A DNA stretch of 64,000 nucleotides from CAWDXG01 sp963822115 (GCA_963822115.1 CAWGGM010000022.1:62001-126000), one strand, 5' to 3'; positions 45,189-54,598 are shown, counted from the first letter of the stretch. Numbers and translations: made by a program. The notes: generated by a model from the letters alone, not told the origin.

Positions 45189-48181
45189 AACGGGCCTCGC
45201 CCGCCGACGAGGGTTTCGTCGCGGGCGAAGAGCTCGAACGGCTGGGACGCGCAGCGCGCTGGGCGCTCGCGGACGGGCGCGAGCTATGGCGCCTGCCGCC
45301 GGATGCGCGTGCGGTGGGCGTGCGGCTGGGAAGACTCGCAGCGATCGGTGTGGCTGGCTTCGTCGTGGCGGGCGAGGACGACGACGGGCCGTGGCTGGTG
45401 CGCGAGGCGGCGTCGCCAATGCTGGGGGACGAGCTCCGGGGGCAGGGGCCGACGCCGTGGCGCGACGCTGCCGCCGTGGCGCTCTCGATAGCGGAGGTAC
45501 TCGAAGGCTGCGAAGCGCAGGCGCTGTTCCCGGCGCCGCTCGCGCCCGGCGCAGTGCGGCTCGCCGGCGGCGCTGCGACCCTGCGCGCCGACGCGCTGGT
45601 GCGGGATCTGGTCGGTGCGCCGCCACCCGCCGAGCCGTCGCCGCGCTGGAGTCCCCCGGAGCAGGTGGCCGGTGCGGCGTGGAACAACGCGGCCAACCGC
45701 TACGTGCTGGGCCTGATCCTGTACCGGCTGCTGTCGGGTGAGCATCCGTTTCTGGCCAAAGGGCTCCGGCTAGGGCTGGAGGAGCAGCGTCGTGGCGCGC
45801 CGCCGCTCCCGGACGCGATCGCCGCGGAGCTGCCGCCAGGGCTGCAGAGCCTGTGTCTCGGGCTGCTCGATCCAGTTCCGGAGCGGCGGCCCGGAAGCGC
45901 CGCGGAGATCGTCGAGGCGCTGGGTCGCTTCCTCGCCGACAAGTCCGGGCCGCCGGAGCGCGCGCCGCCGCGCGCCGGGCGCACGCCGCTGCCCGTCGCG
46001 ACGCCGACGCCGCATTCCGACGAGGCTCCCCCAGGCAAGGTGGAGCACGTGTCGGCGCGGAGCCGCGCGCGCAGATGGCTCCGCGCCCTGGCTCCGCTCG
46101 CTCTGGGTCTGGTGCTGGCGCTCGTCGCCATCAGCCTGGTGCCCGGGGCGCCGGCGCCGCCGCATCAGCGGCGCGCGGCGCTCACGGAGCGGACGACCAC
46201 CGCCGGCAACTGCGAGACCTGCCACAGCCGCCAGGCTGCCGAGTGGAAGCGATCGGTGATGGCCCACTCGGTCAAGAGCCCGATGTTCCAGGCGCTGGAG
46301 ATGCTCGTGGAGGAGCAGGTGGGGCGCAGCAACGACTGCCCGGACGGTGCGGGCATCCTGCGCAGCGCCGACCCGCGCACGGCGTGTCGCGACCGCGTTT
46401 CCGGGCTGCCCATCACCGGCTCGGGCGGACAGCTGTGGTGTGTGAACTGCCACGCACCCCGCGAGAATCTGCAGGCGTCGCTGCCTGCGTGGGACGCGCT
46501 CGACGCGCGAACGACAAGCCGGCTTCCGCTACGCGATCTATTGCCTGCAAGCACGATGGAGGGCATCGGCTGTGGCTTCTGCCACCAGGTGGCCGGCCCC
46601 GTGCATCCCGGCAATGCGCGCGCGGGGTACGAGGGGAACCCGACCTGGACCTCGCCGCGCACCGGTCGCATCTTCAAGATGCGCCCCGAGGATGCGCGCG
46701 GCGTGTTCGGCATCTCGAACAGCGGATACTCGCTGGATCCATCCGAGCTGCTGGGAAACCATCCCCACGCCGCACCGGATCACGCTGCCATCGGGTACCT
46801 CTCTTCGAGCCGCTTCTGCGGCGCGTGTCACGATGTGCGGCTGTTCGGTACGGACGTGCTGGGTGCGCGCAAGGGCGAGCACTTCAAGCGGCTGCGCAAC
46901 GCCTACAGCGAGTGGCGGAACTACGCCGCCGGAGAGCGCGCCCAGGGCAGGCGCCCGGCGAGCTGCCAGGGCTGCCACATGAGCCAGTACCCGGGCGTGT
47001 GCGTGAAAGGCGCGGCGACACGCGAGCCGGCGGACCGCGCTCGCGAAGTCTTCGCGTCGACGCCGACGGCTCTGGACCAGGCGTGTCCGGCGGGGACGCA
47101 CTTCGAGCCGCGCGCGCCTGGCACCCGGGCGCTGGGCTTCGTCGCCACGGCGTCCGCGCACCAGGCGCGTGTGTCGCCGCACTACTTCTCCGGCGTCGAC
47201 ATCCCGCTGACGCCGTCGTTCGGGCGCGACCTGATCGACGAACCGGAGACCGACGCAGCCGGTATCCCGCTCGGCGCGCGCCAGCGGCGCGACCTCCTGC
47301 TCGGTGCGGCGCTGCGCTTCGAGATCGATCGCCCCGCCGAGCGCAATGCGACGCTCGAGATCCCGGTGCTGGTCGAGAACGTCGGCGCCGGACATCGCGT
47401 GCCGGCAGGCTTCAGCCAGGAGCGCGAGCTGTGGGTGCATCTGCGCGTCACCGATGCGCGCGGCAGGCTCGTGTACGAAGTGGGTCGCGTCGAGCGCCCA
47501 GACGAGGATCTGCACGACAAGCGCTTCCTGCGCGTCAACACGTCCGACCGGTTCAGCGATGGGCTCGGTCGCCCGCAGGGATTGTTCGGCGCGGATGTGG
47601 CCGACGGCTCGGACGTGCCGCGCTGGAACCCGTCGCCGGAGTTCGGCGGCACGCACTTCCGCGGTCGCGGGCTGGTCAACTTCCAGAACGGCTTTCTGCG
47701 CTGCGTGGTGTGCATCGGGCGCATCGACTTCGACGGCCGCTGCCAGCCGCTGCCGGGGCAGGACACGGCGCGCGCCGATCGCTACGCCGACGGCAGCTAC
47801 GACATCGACACCGGCGAGTGCGGCTCGAATCTGTCCGGGCAGAACGCGCTGTTCGAGACCTACTTTCCGGTCGGTGCGCTCGACGCCATGCGTGGCGCGG
47901 TCCGGGGCCCGGACGCCATCATCGACACGCGCTCGCTCGCGCCGCGGACGCCGGTGACCTACACCTACGAGCTGTCGGCGCGCGGCTTCACGGCGCCGTT
48001 CAGGATCGAGGCGGAGCTCCTGTTCCGGGCCTTCCCGCCGTACCTGATCCGCGCGTTCGCGAGCTACGAGGCGCGCCAGGCAGCGCGCGGGCTCAGGCCC
48101 AGCGGGCCGCTCATCACCGACGCAGCGCTCGACCGGCTCGAGGTCGTCGAGCTTCGCCGGGTGCGCGCGGTGGTGCGGTGA
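45185..48181 (+). CDS. Pseudokinase fused through a membrane helix to a pentaheme cytochrome c
   Basis: 998 residues. Residues about 10-255 follow a Ser/Thr kinase fold (SPRWSPPEQVAG, NRYVLGLILYRLLSGEHPF, DPVPERRPGSAAEIVEAL), but the catalytic loop reads LFPAPLAPGAV instead of HRDLKPENV and the DFG position reads RAD, so it cannot phosphorylate. One transmembrane helix at about 300-320. Beyond it are five CxxCH heme sites: 343-347, 419-423, 463-467, 545-549 and 594-598. The remaining 400 residues are a beta-rich periplasmic domain (VLVENVGAGHRVPAGFSQERELWVHL) without further heme sites. Cytoplasmic dead kinase outside-linked to periplasmic hemes is very unusual. GTG start overlaps the kinase gene; stop overlaps the next gene (GTGA). 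Confidence 0.88.
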   Translation: MKRASPADEGFVAGEELERLGRAARWALADGRELWRLPPDARAVGVRLGRLAAIGVAGFVVAGEDDDGPWLVREAASPMLGDELRGQGPTPWRDAAAVALSIAEVLEGCEAQALFPAPLAPGAVRLAGGAATLRADALVRDLVGAPPPAEPSPRWSPPEQVAGAAWNNAANRYVLGLILYRLLSGEHPFLAKGLRLGLEEQRRGAPPLPDAIAAELPPGLQSLCLGLLDPVPERRPGSAAEIVEALGRFLADKSGPPERAPPRAGRTPLPVATPTPHSDEAPPGKVEHVSARSRARRWLRALAPLALGLVLALVAISLVPGAPAPPHQRRAALTERTTTAGNCETCHSRQAAEWKRSVMAHSVKSPMFQALEMLVEEQVGRSNDCPDGAGILRSADPRTACRDRVSGLPITGSGGQLWCVNCHAPRENLQASLPAWDALDARTTSRLPLRDLLPASTMEGIGCGFCHQVAGPVHPGNARAGYEGNPTWTSPRTGRIFKMRPEDARGVFGISNSGYSLDPSELLGNHPHAAPDHAAIGYLSSSRFCGACHDVRLFGTDVLGARKGEHFKRLRNAYSEWRNYAAGERAQGRRPASCQGCHMSQYPGVCVKGAATREPADRAREVFASTPTALDQACPAGTHFEPRAPGTRALGFVATASAHQARVSPHYFSGVDIPLTPSFGRDLIDEPETDAAGIPLGARQRRDLLLGAALRFEIDRPAERNATLEIPVLVENVGAGHRVPAGFSQERELWVHLRVTDARGRLVYEVGRVERPDEDLHDKRFLRVNTSDRFSDGLGRPQGLFGADVADGSDVPRWNPSPEFGGTHFRGRGLVNFQNGFLRCVVCIGRIDFDGRCQPLPGQDTARADRYADGSYDIDTGECGSNLSGQNALFETYFPVGALDAMRGAVRGPDAIIDTRSLAPRTPVTYTYELSARGFTAPFRIEAELLFRAFPPYLIRAFASYEARQAARGLRPSGPLITDAALDRLEVVELRRVRAVVR

Positions 48182-50439
48182 GCGAGTCCGCGGCCTGGCC
48201 GTCGCCGGTGTTCGATGCGCCGGTGCTCCGCGGGCTCGACGCGCGCGGCAGGGCCGGGCTTGCGCGCGCCGGGCGTCTGCTGGAAGTCGCAGCGGGCGAG
48301 CGCGTTTTCGACGAAGGCGACGCCTCCGACGCTTTCTACGTCGTGGTGCGCGGCGAGGTGGCACTCGAGGCGATCCGGCGCGGCGACGAGCAGCGCAGCA
48401 TCGTGCGTACGGCGCGGCGCGGCGACACCTTCGGCGAGGATGCGGCGCTGGGGGGAGCACGGCGAGCGCGCGCCCGCGCCGTCGAAGCGACCGAGCTGGC
48501 GGAGGTGCCCTTTGCCGTGTTCCAGCGGCTCGCCGAACAGAGCGGCGCCTCCGCGCTGGTCGAGCGCGAGGAGCGGGCGCTGCGCCGCTCCGCCACGCGC
48601 GATCTGCTGGCGACGCTAGCGCTGTCGCGCGATCTCGAAGAGGGCGACCGCGAGCTGCTGCTCGACGCGGTGCAGCGGGCCCGCTTCCAGCGCGCCGAGC
48701 GCATCTTCGTCGAAGGCGATGCGGCCCGCGACTGCTACCTCGTCACCGACGGGCTGGTCCAGCTGTCGACCGCGGACGCGGGCCGCATCCAGGTGAGGGC
48801 GTATCTCTCCCGGGGCGACTTCTTCGGGGATACGGATCTGCTGGGCGACGGACGCCGCGCGATGACGGCTGTGGCGCTGGGCGAGTGCCGCTGTCTGAGG
48901 CTCCCCGCCGCCGCGCTGCGCTCGCTCGCCGACCGCAACCCCGGGCTCCTCGGGCGGATGCGGCGCATCGCCGCCGAGCGTCAGGCACTGCAGCAGGACG
49001 TCGCCCAGGGTGCGGCCCAGGGCAGCACCCAGCACGTGTTCCGCGATCTGTACCGCATGCAGATGGCGCGCTCGCTGCTCGCGATCGACCAGCGGAGCTG
49101 TGTGCGCTGCGGGCATTGTTCCTGGGTCTGCGCCGAGCTGTACGGCGTGGCGCGGCTGGTGCGTCGCGGCGACAAGGTCGTGACGACGCTCGATGGCGAG
49201 AGCGCGCACAGCCTGCTTTTGCCCAATTCGTGTCAGCACTGCAAGAACCCGGCGTGCATGATCGACTGCCCGACGGGCGCGATCGGTCGCGACCCGCGCG
49301 GTGAGGTGTTCATCCGCGACGAGCTGTGCACCGGCTGCGGCGCCTGCGCAAAGGCGTGCCCCTGGGAGAACATCCGCATGGCAGAGCGGCCGGATGCCGG
49401 CTCGCTGTCGGCGGACGTGGCCGTCAAGTGCGACCTGTGCCGGGGCTACGAGGCGCCGGCGTGCGTGGCGGCGTGTCCTACGGAGTCCATCTTCCGGCTC
49501 GAGCCTGCGCAGGACTTTGCCGAGGTGCGGCGGCTGCTCGGCACGCCAGGGCACCGGGCGCTTGTGCGGGACGGGCCCCGCTGGCTGGGCAGCGCGCTGG
49601 GCGCCGGCGCCGCCACCGCCATGGGTCTGGCTGGGCTTGCACTCGCGCTCTGGACGGGGGGCTTCAGGGCGCCCGCGTTGGCGAGTGGATCGTTCGCGGG
49701 GCTTCTGTGTCTGGCGCTGGGCGCGTACGTGCTGCCCAAGCGCGGCGTCCGCTACTGGCTGCGTGCGCGGGAGCAGCCCAGCGCCGCGCGCCGGGCCGCA
49801 GGCGATGTCGACGCGGGTCTCGCGCAGCGCTCCCGGGTGCGTCCGCACGCAACGCTGCACGTGGCGATCGGGCTGGTCGCGATGGCCGCGGTGCTGCTGC
49901 ACGCGGGTCTGGCCTTTCCGCCGAACGTCGCCGGTGCGCTGAACCTGGGGTTCTGGCTCGCCGCGCTACTGGGCGGGGCAGGGGCGCTGTTCTACCGCGC
50001 GGTGCCGGGGCGGCTGTCGCGCATCGAGCGTCGCGGCGCGCTGCCGGAGGACTTCGCCCGGGAGCGCGAGGCGCTGCTCGTGCGACTGCACCGCGCTGCC
50101 AGCGGTCGGAGCGAGCTGCTGAAGGCGATCGTCGAGCGTGCGCTCCTGCCGTACTCGCGCCGGCCGCTCGGCGCGCTCGCGCTGGTCGTGTCCGGACGCA
50201 GCCTGCAGCAGGAGCAGTCGCGGCTCCGCCAGCGCATCGATGACATGCTGGAAGGGCGCGGCGCCGAGCGTCTGGATGGGCTGGACGACGCCCTGGCTGC
50301 CGTGGTCGAGCTGAGGGCGCTGCCGGCGCGGCGCGCGCTGACTGCGCTCCTGCGCGGCTTGCTGCCGCTGCACCTGCTGTTCGGCGGGCTGGTCGCTGTG
50401 CTCCTGGTCCTGCACGTCGTGGGAGTGCTCGGGCGATGA
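48178..50439 (+). CDS. Two cyclic-nucleotide-binding domains fused to polyferredoxin and cytochrome-b-like membrane domain
   Basis: 753 residues from GTG 48178. Two Crp-like cNMP-binding domains (about 15-125: ERVFDEGDASDAFYVVVRGEV; about 155-260: ERIFVEGDAARDCYLVTDGLV, then GDFFGDTDLLG). Next a HybA/DmsB-like ferredoxin with four Cys quartets: 308/311/314/318, 352/355/360/364, 384/387/390/394 and 418/421/429/433, enough for four [4Fe-4S] clusters. The C-terminal half has about six hydrophobic segments. Two of them hold His pairs 14 residues apart (561/575 and 732/746), the spacing of bis-His heme b helices. Likely function: electron exchange between quinone, iron-sulfur clusters and neighbouring cytochromes, gated by ligand or effector binding to the cNMP domains. 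No helix-turn-helix, so it is not a transcription factor. Confidence 0.88.
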   Translation: MSESAAWPSPVFDAPVLRGLDARGRAGLARAGRLLEVAAGERVFDEGDASDAFYVVVRGEVALEAIRRGDEQRSIVRTARRGDTFGEDAALGGARRARARAVEATELAEVPFAVFQRLAEQSGASALVEREERALRRSATRDLLATLALSRDLEEGDRELLLDAVQRARFQRAERIFVEGDAARDCYLVTDGLVQLSTADAGRIQVRAYLSRGDFFGDTDLLGDGRRAMTAVALGECRCLRLPAAALRSLADRNPGLLGRMRRIAAERQALQQDVAQGAAQGSTQHVFRDLYRMQMARSLLAIDQRSCVRCGHCSWVCAELYGVARLVRRGDKVVTTLDGESAHSLLLPNSCQHCKNPACMIDCPTGAIGRDPRGEVFIRDELCTGCGACAKACPWENIRMAERPDAGSLSADVAVKCDLCRGYEAPACVAACPTESIFRLEPAQDFAEVRRLLGTPGHRALVRDGPRWLGSALGAGAATAMGLAGLALALWTGGFRAPALASGSFAGLLCLALGAYVLPKRGVRYWLRAREQPSAARRAAGDVDAGLAQRSRVRPHATLHVAIGLVAMAAVLLHAGLAFPPNVAGALNLGFWLAALLGGAGALFYRAVPGRLSRIERRGALPEDFAREREALLVRLHRAASGRSELLKAIVERALLPYSRRPLGALALVVSGRSLQQEQSRLRQRIDDMLEGRGAERLDGLDDALAAVVELRALPARRALTALLRGLLPLHLLFGGLVAVLLVLHVVGVLGR

Positions 50440-52484
50440 GCGATCGCGACTCGCCGCTGGTCTCGCTCCGCTCTGGCCCCGCGCCTCGGCGCCGCAGCGC
50501 GCCGCGCGCCGAGGAGAGCAGCGACGTGTCCCGCTTCCGGGGTCTTCTGGTTGCGCTGGCGCTGGCCGCCGTCGTGTGCGTGGTCGCGATTGCGGCGAGC
50601 ACGGGCGTGGCTGGATTGCGCTCGCCGGGGCCGCTGTCGCGCCCACACCGGCTCGCCGGGCTCTCGTGTGCGGCGTGCCACTCCGAGGCGCGTGCCGATC
50701 ACGCGTGCGTGCACTGTCACGGCGCGCATCCGTCCACCCGGGCGGCCCATCGCCGGCTCGCGCGGCGGGGCAAGCTGGGTTGTGCGGGTTGCCACGTCAT
50801 CCATCGCGACAACGAGGGGCTGGCGCTGCTTCCGGGGGGCAAGGTGCTGCGCTACGGCAGCGGCTGGCAGCGTGCGCTTTCGGGAACGCCGGGGCCGGCG
50901 ACGGCGCGCGCCGTGTACGTTCCGCTGGTGAACGCTTCGGCGTGCGCGCAGTGTCACGACCTGCGCGCGCCGACCGATCCCGTCGCGGCGTGCCTGGTCG
51001 GCGAGGGGCGTGAGCGCGTCGACGTGTGCTTCGACGAACACCGTCTCGCCGCCGAAGCCGGTCACGGCGGCCCGCGCATGGCGGCGAAGCCGGCTGGGCG
51101 CGACGCGGCGTGGCAGCGGGCGCGGGCGTTGGTGGCGCGCCCCGATACGCTGGACCGGGCGGGCATGGCCGGTCCTGCCGGTTGGCTCGGTGCCGGGCTG
51201 CTCGCTGCGCTGCTCGCGCTCGGTATCGAGCGTACGCTGGCGCGCCGGCGCCGCCGCGATGTTCGTGGTGGAAAGCAGCCGGTGGCGCTCGCGGCCGACG
51301 TCGTGCGGCTGCCGCAGATCGACACCGCGACCTGCCTCGGCTGCCACGCCTGCGTCGATGTCTGTCCCTACGACGTGATCGAGATCCAGCGCTACACCGC
51401 CACGGTCGTGCGCCCCGACGCCTGCTGCGGCCTCACCCTGTGCGAGCAGGTGTGTCCGAACGGCTCGCTGGTGGTGCGATCGGGCGAGCCGCGAGAGGAC
51501 CGCCCGCGCGTCGACGACACGCTGGAGTCGCTCGATGCCGCGGGGCTGTACCTGGCGGGCGACCTGACCGGGCTGCCGCTGATCAGGAACGCCATCAACC
51601 AGGGCGCACACGCGGTGCGGGGAATCGCGAGCTCGCTGGAACGGACGCGGGACAGCGCCCTGCTCGATCTGGTCATCGTCGGAGCAGGGCCGGCCGGCAT
51701 CTCCGCCGCACTGGAAGCCAAGCAGCAGCGGCTCGACTTCGCTGTTCTCGAGCAGAGCAGCGTGGCGGCCAGCATCCGTAGCTTTCCGCGGGGGAAGCTG
51801 GTGTTCGATCAGCCGCTCGGCATGCCGCGGGTGGGCGACCTCTGGCTCGAGGAGAGTACCAAGGAGGAGCTCTTGGGCCGCTGGCTGCGCATCGTACGGC
51901 GCGAGAAGCTGCCTATCACCGAGGGCAGGCGCGTCACCGCCGTGGATGCCACCGGCGAGGGAACCCGGCGATCGTTCTCGGTCGTTTCGCTGGACGCGGA
52001 AGGTCGCGAACACCGGCTGCGTGCGCGGCGCGTGCTGCTCGCCACGGGGCGCCGCGGCAGCCCGCGCAAGCTGGACGTCGAGATCCCGGAGAGCGCCGGG
52101 AACCGCGTCTTCTACCACCTGGCCGACGCGCGCAGCCTGGCCGGCCAGCGCGTCGTCATCGTCGGGCTCGGCGATTCGGCGATGGAGGCCGCCATCGCGC
52201 TTGCCCAGCAACCGGGCACCCGGATCACGATCAGCTACCGCGGCAGCGAGCACCGTCGGGGCAAGCAGCGCAATATCGACGAGATCCGGCGGCTGGTGGA
52301 GGCGGGCCGGATCGAGCTGGAGCTGGAGAGCGAGGTGGTGGAGGTGGGCAAGGAGATCGGCCTGCGCTCGCCGCGCGGCCAGCAGCGCCTGCAGTGGGAT
52401 GTGCTGCTGGTGTTGATCGGCGCGATCTTGCCCTGGTCCCTGCTGGACAGGGCCGGGATCAGCAGGCCTGGACCAGGCGGATAG
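50436..52484 (+). CDS. Membrane tetraheme cytochrome fused to ferredoxin and FAD-dependent NAD(P) oxidoreductase
   Basis: 682 residues. Helix at about 35-58, then four CxxCH sites (78-82, 91-95, 116-120, 170-174) in a periplasmic loop, a second helix at about 248-264, and an Arg-rich stop (RTLARRRRRDVR) leading to the cytoplasm. There a ferredoxin-like section has CLGCHACVDVCP (300-310) and a less regular CCGLTLCEQVCP (330-340). From about 410 comes a two-Rossmann flavoprotein (LVIVGAGPAGISAALEAK and VVIVGLGDSAMEAAIALA), resembling YpdA/thioredoxin-reductase-like enzymes without a CxxC active site. This gives NAD(P)H, FAD, FeS and heme c in one chain. ATGA overlap with the previous gene. Confidence 0.9.
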   Translation: MSDRDSPLVSLRSGPAPRRRSAPRAEESSDVSRFRGLLVALALAAVVCVVAIAASTGVAGLRSPGPLSRPHRLAGLSCAACHSEARADHACVHCHGAHPSTRAAHRRLARRGKLGCAGCHVIHRDNEGLALLPGGKVLRYGSGWQRALSGTPGPATARAVYVPLVNASACAQCHDLRAPTDPVAACLVGEGRERVDVCFDEHRLAAEAGHGGPRMAAKPAGRDAAWQRARALVARPDTLDRAGMAGPAGWLGAGLLAALLALGIERTLARRRRRDVRGGKQPVALAADVVRLPQIDTATCLGCHACVDVCPYDVIEIQRYTATVVRPDACCGLTLCEQVCPNGSLVVRSGEPREDRPRVDDTLESLDAAGLYLAGDLTGLPLIRNAINQGAHAVRGIASSLERTRDSALLDLVIVGAGPAGISAALEAKQQRLDFAVLEQSSVAASIRSFPRGKLVFDQPLGMPRVGDLWLEESTKEELLGRWLRIVRREKLPITEGRRVTAVDATGEGTRRSFSVVSLDAEGREHRLRARRVLLATGRRGSPRKLDVEIPESAGNRVFYHLADARSLAGQRVVIVGLGDSAMEAAIALAQQPGTRITISYRGSEHRRGKQRNIDEIRRLVEAGRIELELESEVVEVGKEIGLRSPRGQQRLQWDVLLVLIGAILPWSLLDRAGISRPGPGG

Positions 52485-52537
52485 GTCGCCGGTTGGAGGT
52501 TGTCGGGGCGGAGCGGCGGAGCCATGATCAGAGATCG

Positions 52538-54481
52538 ATGGGCGGGGGATCCAACGAAATAGACCGCACAACCGGGCAGGCGTTGGTGGACGCGCTGGAA
52601 CGCATCACCGACAGCATCGTCGTGTACGACCGGGACTGGCGGATCACCTACCTGAACCGGAGCGCCGAACGGCATTTCGGCCAGACGCGCGAGGAGTTGC
52701 TCGGGCGCAAGCTGCTCGAAGCGTTTCCGGCCACCGCCGGCACCGAGACCGAGAGGGAACTGCTGCGGGCTGCCGCCGGCAGCTCGCCGCACGAGTTCAT
52801 GGTGTTCACGCCGGTGCGCCACCGCTGGGTCGCCTTTCGCGCGTATCCGTCCGAGGCCGGGCTCACTGTCTACTTCCGCGACGTTACGGAGCAGAAGGTC
52901 GCCGAGGACGCGCTCAAGGACAGCGAAGCGCGCCACCGTGCGCTCTTCGAGCACTCGCCGAGCGCTCTGTTGCTCACTGCGCCCGCGGGCGGGATCCTGG
53001 CGGCGAACCCCGCCGCGTGCCGGATGTTCGAGATGACGGAAGAGGAAATCTGCGCGGGCGGCCGTGCGCTGCTGGTCGACATGTCCGATCCGCGCGCCAA
53101 TCAGTTCCTGGAAGTCCGCCGGCGCGATGGCTACTTCCGGGGCGAGCTCACCGGTCTCAGGAAAGGCGGCAGGCGATTCCCGGCGATGGTCTCGTCGGCG
53201 ATCTTCCGCGATGCGACAGGCGCCGAGCGCACCAGCATGCACATCGACGACCTGGGCAGTCGCAAGCGCGCCGAGCAGGCCGTCGCTCTGCTGGCGGATG
53301 CCGGCAGGCTGCTCGTCGCGTCGCTCGACGTGGCGACCCTCCCCGGAGACTTCGCCAGACTGCTGGTTCCAGGGTTTGCCGATGCCTGCGTCGTGGATCT
53401 CGTTCCCGAAGAAGGTGCCGAGACCCCGTTGCGTGGCGGCTCGGGGGCTGGCACGGCCGAGGTGCGCGGGCTGCTCGACCGCGAACCCTGGCGCCAGGCG
53501 CTCGGTCGCGTCCTTTCGTCGCGCAGGTCGGAGCACGTCCGGGTGCCCCCGGCCGAATGGTTCGATGTGGCGTCCGTGGAGGGGCCGGAGCGCGCGTCCG
53601 CTCCGTGTTCGCTCCTGCTGGTGCCACTGGTCGCACGCGAACGCGCCATCGGTGTGCTGGTGTTGCTCCGACGCGCGGGGCGCGACGCTTTCGACGACGC
53701 GGACCTGGGCCTCGGCGAAAGCCTTGCCGATCGCGCGGCCGCGGCCATCGACAACGCCAGGCTCTACGCCGCAGCGATCGAAGCGCGGCGGCTGCGTGAC
53801 GAGGTGCTCGGCGTCGTCTCGCACGACCTGCGCAGCCCGCTCAATGGCATTGCGCTGACAGCGAAGCTCATCGAACGGCGCCACCCGGACGTTCCGGGGC
53901 CGCGCACCATCCTCGATGCTACCTTGCTCGCCAACCAGCTCATCGGCGATCTGCTGCTGGCAGCCAAGCTCGACTCGGGCACGTTCGCCGTCGATCCGCA
54001 GCCGGAGCTGGTCGGAGAGATCATCGACGAGGCGATCGCCCTGGCCAGGCCCGAGGCCGAGGAGCGATCGATCGAGCTGTGGTCTACCGTCGACACCGAC
54101 GTCACCGAAGCGTTCGTCGACCGCGTGAGGTTGCTGCAGCTGCTCGGCAATCTGGTCGCCAACGGGCTGAAGTTCACTCCGCCGGGGCAGCACGTCGGGA
54201 TCCACGCGCACCGCGCCGGCGAGCAGGTGGTGCTGGCCGTCACCGATACCGGCCCGGGCATTCCGCCGGAACAGCTGCCGCATCTGTTCGATCGCTTCTG
54301 GCAGGGCGCCCGCGCCGGCAGCGCCGACGCGGGGCTCGGGCTGTCGATCGCGAAGGGCATCGCCGAGGCACACGGCGGGTCCATCCGCGTCGAGAGCCAG
54401 CCGGGGCGCGGCGCGACGTTCCTGGTCACGCTGCCGGTGGAGGGCAAGCGCGCCTCGCGTCGGCCCGCCGTGGCGGGCTGA
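52538..54481 (+). CDS. PAS-PAS-GAF sensor histidine kinase
   Basis: 647 residues, no membrane helix. PAS at about 15-125 (ITDSIVVYDRDWRITYLNRSAE), second PAS at about 130-245 (LFEHSPSALLLTAPAGGILAANPAAC), a GAF-like region (about 255-410), then HisKA with VVSHDLRSPLNGIAL (phosphoacceptor His) and HATPase motifs NLVANGLKF, DTGPGIP and GLGLSIAKGI. All catalytic boxes are intact. No response regulator is adjacent. It starts 53 nt after the redox operon on the same strand, and PAS domains often sense redox or ligands, so it may be the sensor for that system; this is inference. Confidence 0.88.
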   Translation: MGGGSNEIDRTTGQALVDALERITDSIVVYDRDWRITYLNRSAERHFGQTREELLGRKLLEAFPATAGTETERELLRAAAGSSPHEFMVFTPVRHRWVAFRAYPSEAGLTVYFRDVTEQKVAEDALKDSEARHRALFEHSPSALLLTAPAGGILAANPAACRMFEMTEEEICAGGRALLVDMSDPRANQFLEVRRRDGYFRGELTGLRKGGRRFPAMVSSAIFRDATGAERTSMHIDDLGSRKRAEQAVALLADAGRLLVASLDVATLPGDFARLLVPGFADACVVDLVPEEGAETPLRGGSGAGTAEVRGLLDREPWRQALGRVLSSRRSEHVRVPPAEWFDVASVEGPERASAPCSLLLVPLVARERAIGVLVLLRRAGRDAFDDADLGLGESLADRAAAAIDNARLYAAAIEARRLRDEVLGVVSHDLRSPLNGIALTAKLIERRHPDVPGPRTILDATLLANQLIGDLLLAAKLDSGTFAVDPQPELVGEIIDEAIALARPEAEERSIELWSTVDTDVTEAFVDRVRLLQLLGNLVANGLKFTPPGQHVGIHAHRAGEQVVLAVTDTGPGIPPEQLPHLFDRFWQGARAGSADAGLGLSIAKGIAEAHGGSIRVESQPGRGATFLVTLPVEGKRASRRPAVAG

Positions 54482-54598
54482 GCCCAGCGCGGGCGCGTGC
54501 CGTGGGCGCACACCTCATGAACGGCGGTGCACAGGTCCGCCGTCGGCGGCGCCAGAACCGCCGAGGGAGCCGGCACATCGCTTGCTTGGTTCCGGCGC

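Noticed and set aside
45853..48177. Upstream extension of the cNMP/ferredoxin frame to 1,528 codons
   Set aside because: The extension overlaps the pentaheme gene in another frame and reads as noise. The GTG at 48178 with a GTGA overlap is the better start.
49992..52571. Antisense open frame of 859 codons opposite the flavoprotein-cytochrome gene
   Set aside because: No family motif, and it is the mirror of a gene with CxxCH, FeS and Rossmann motifs on the other strand.
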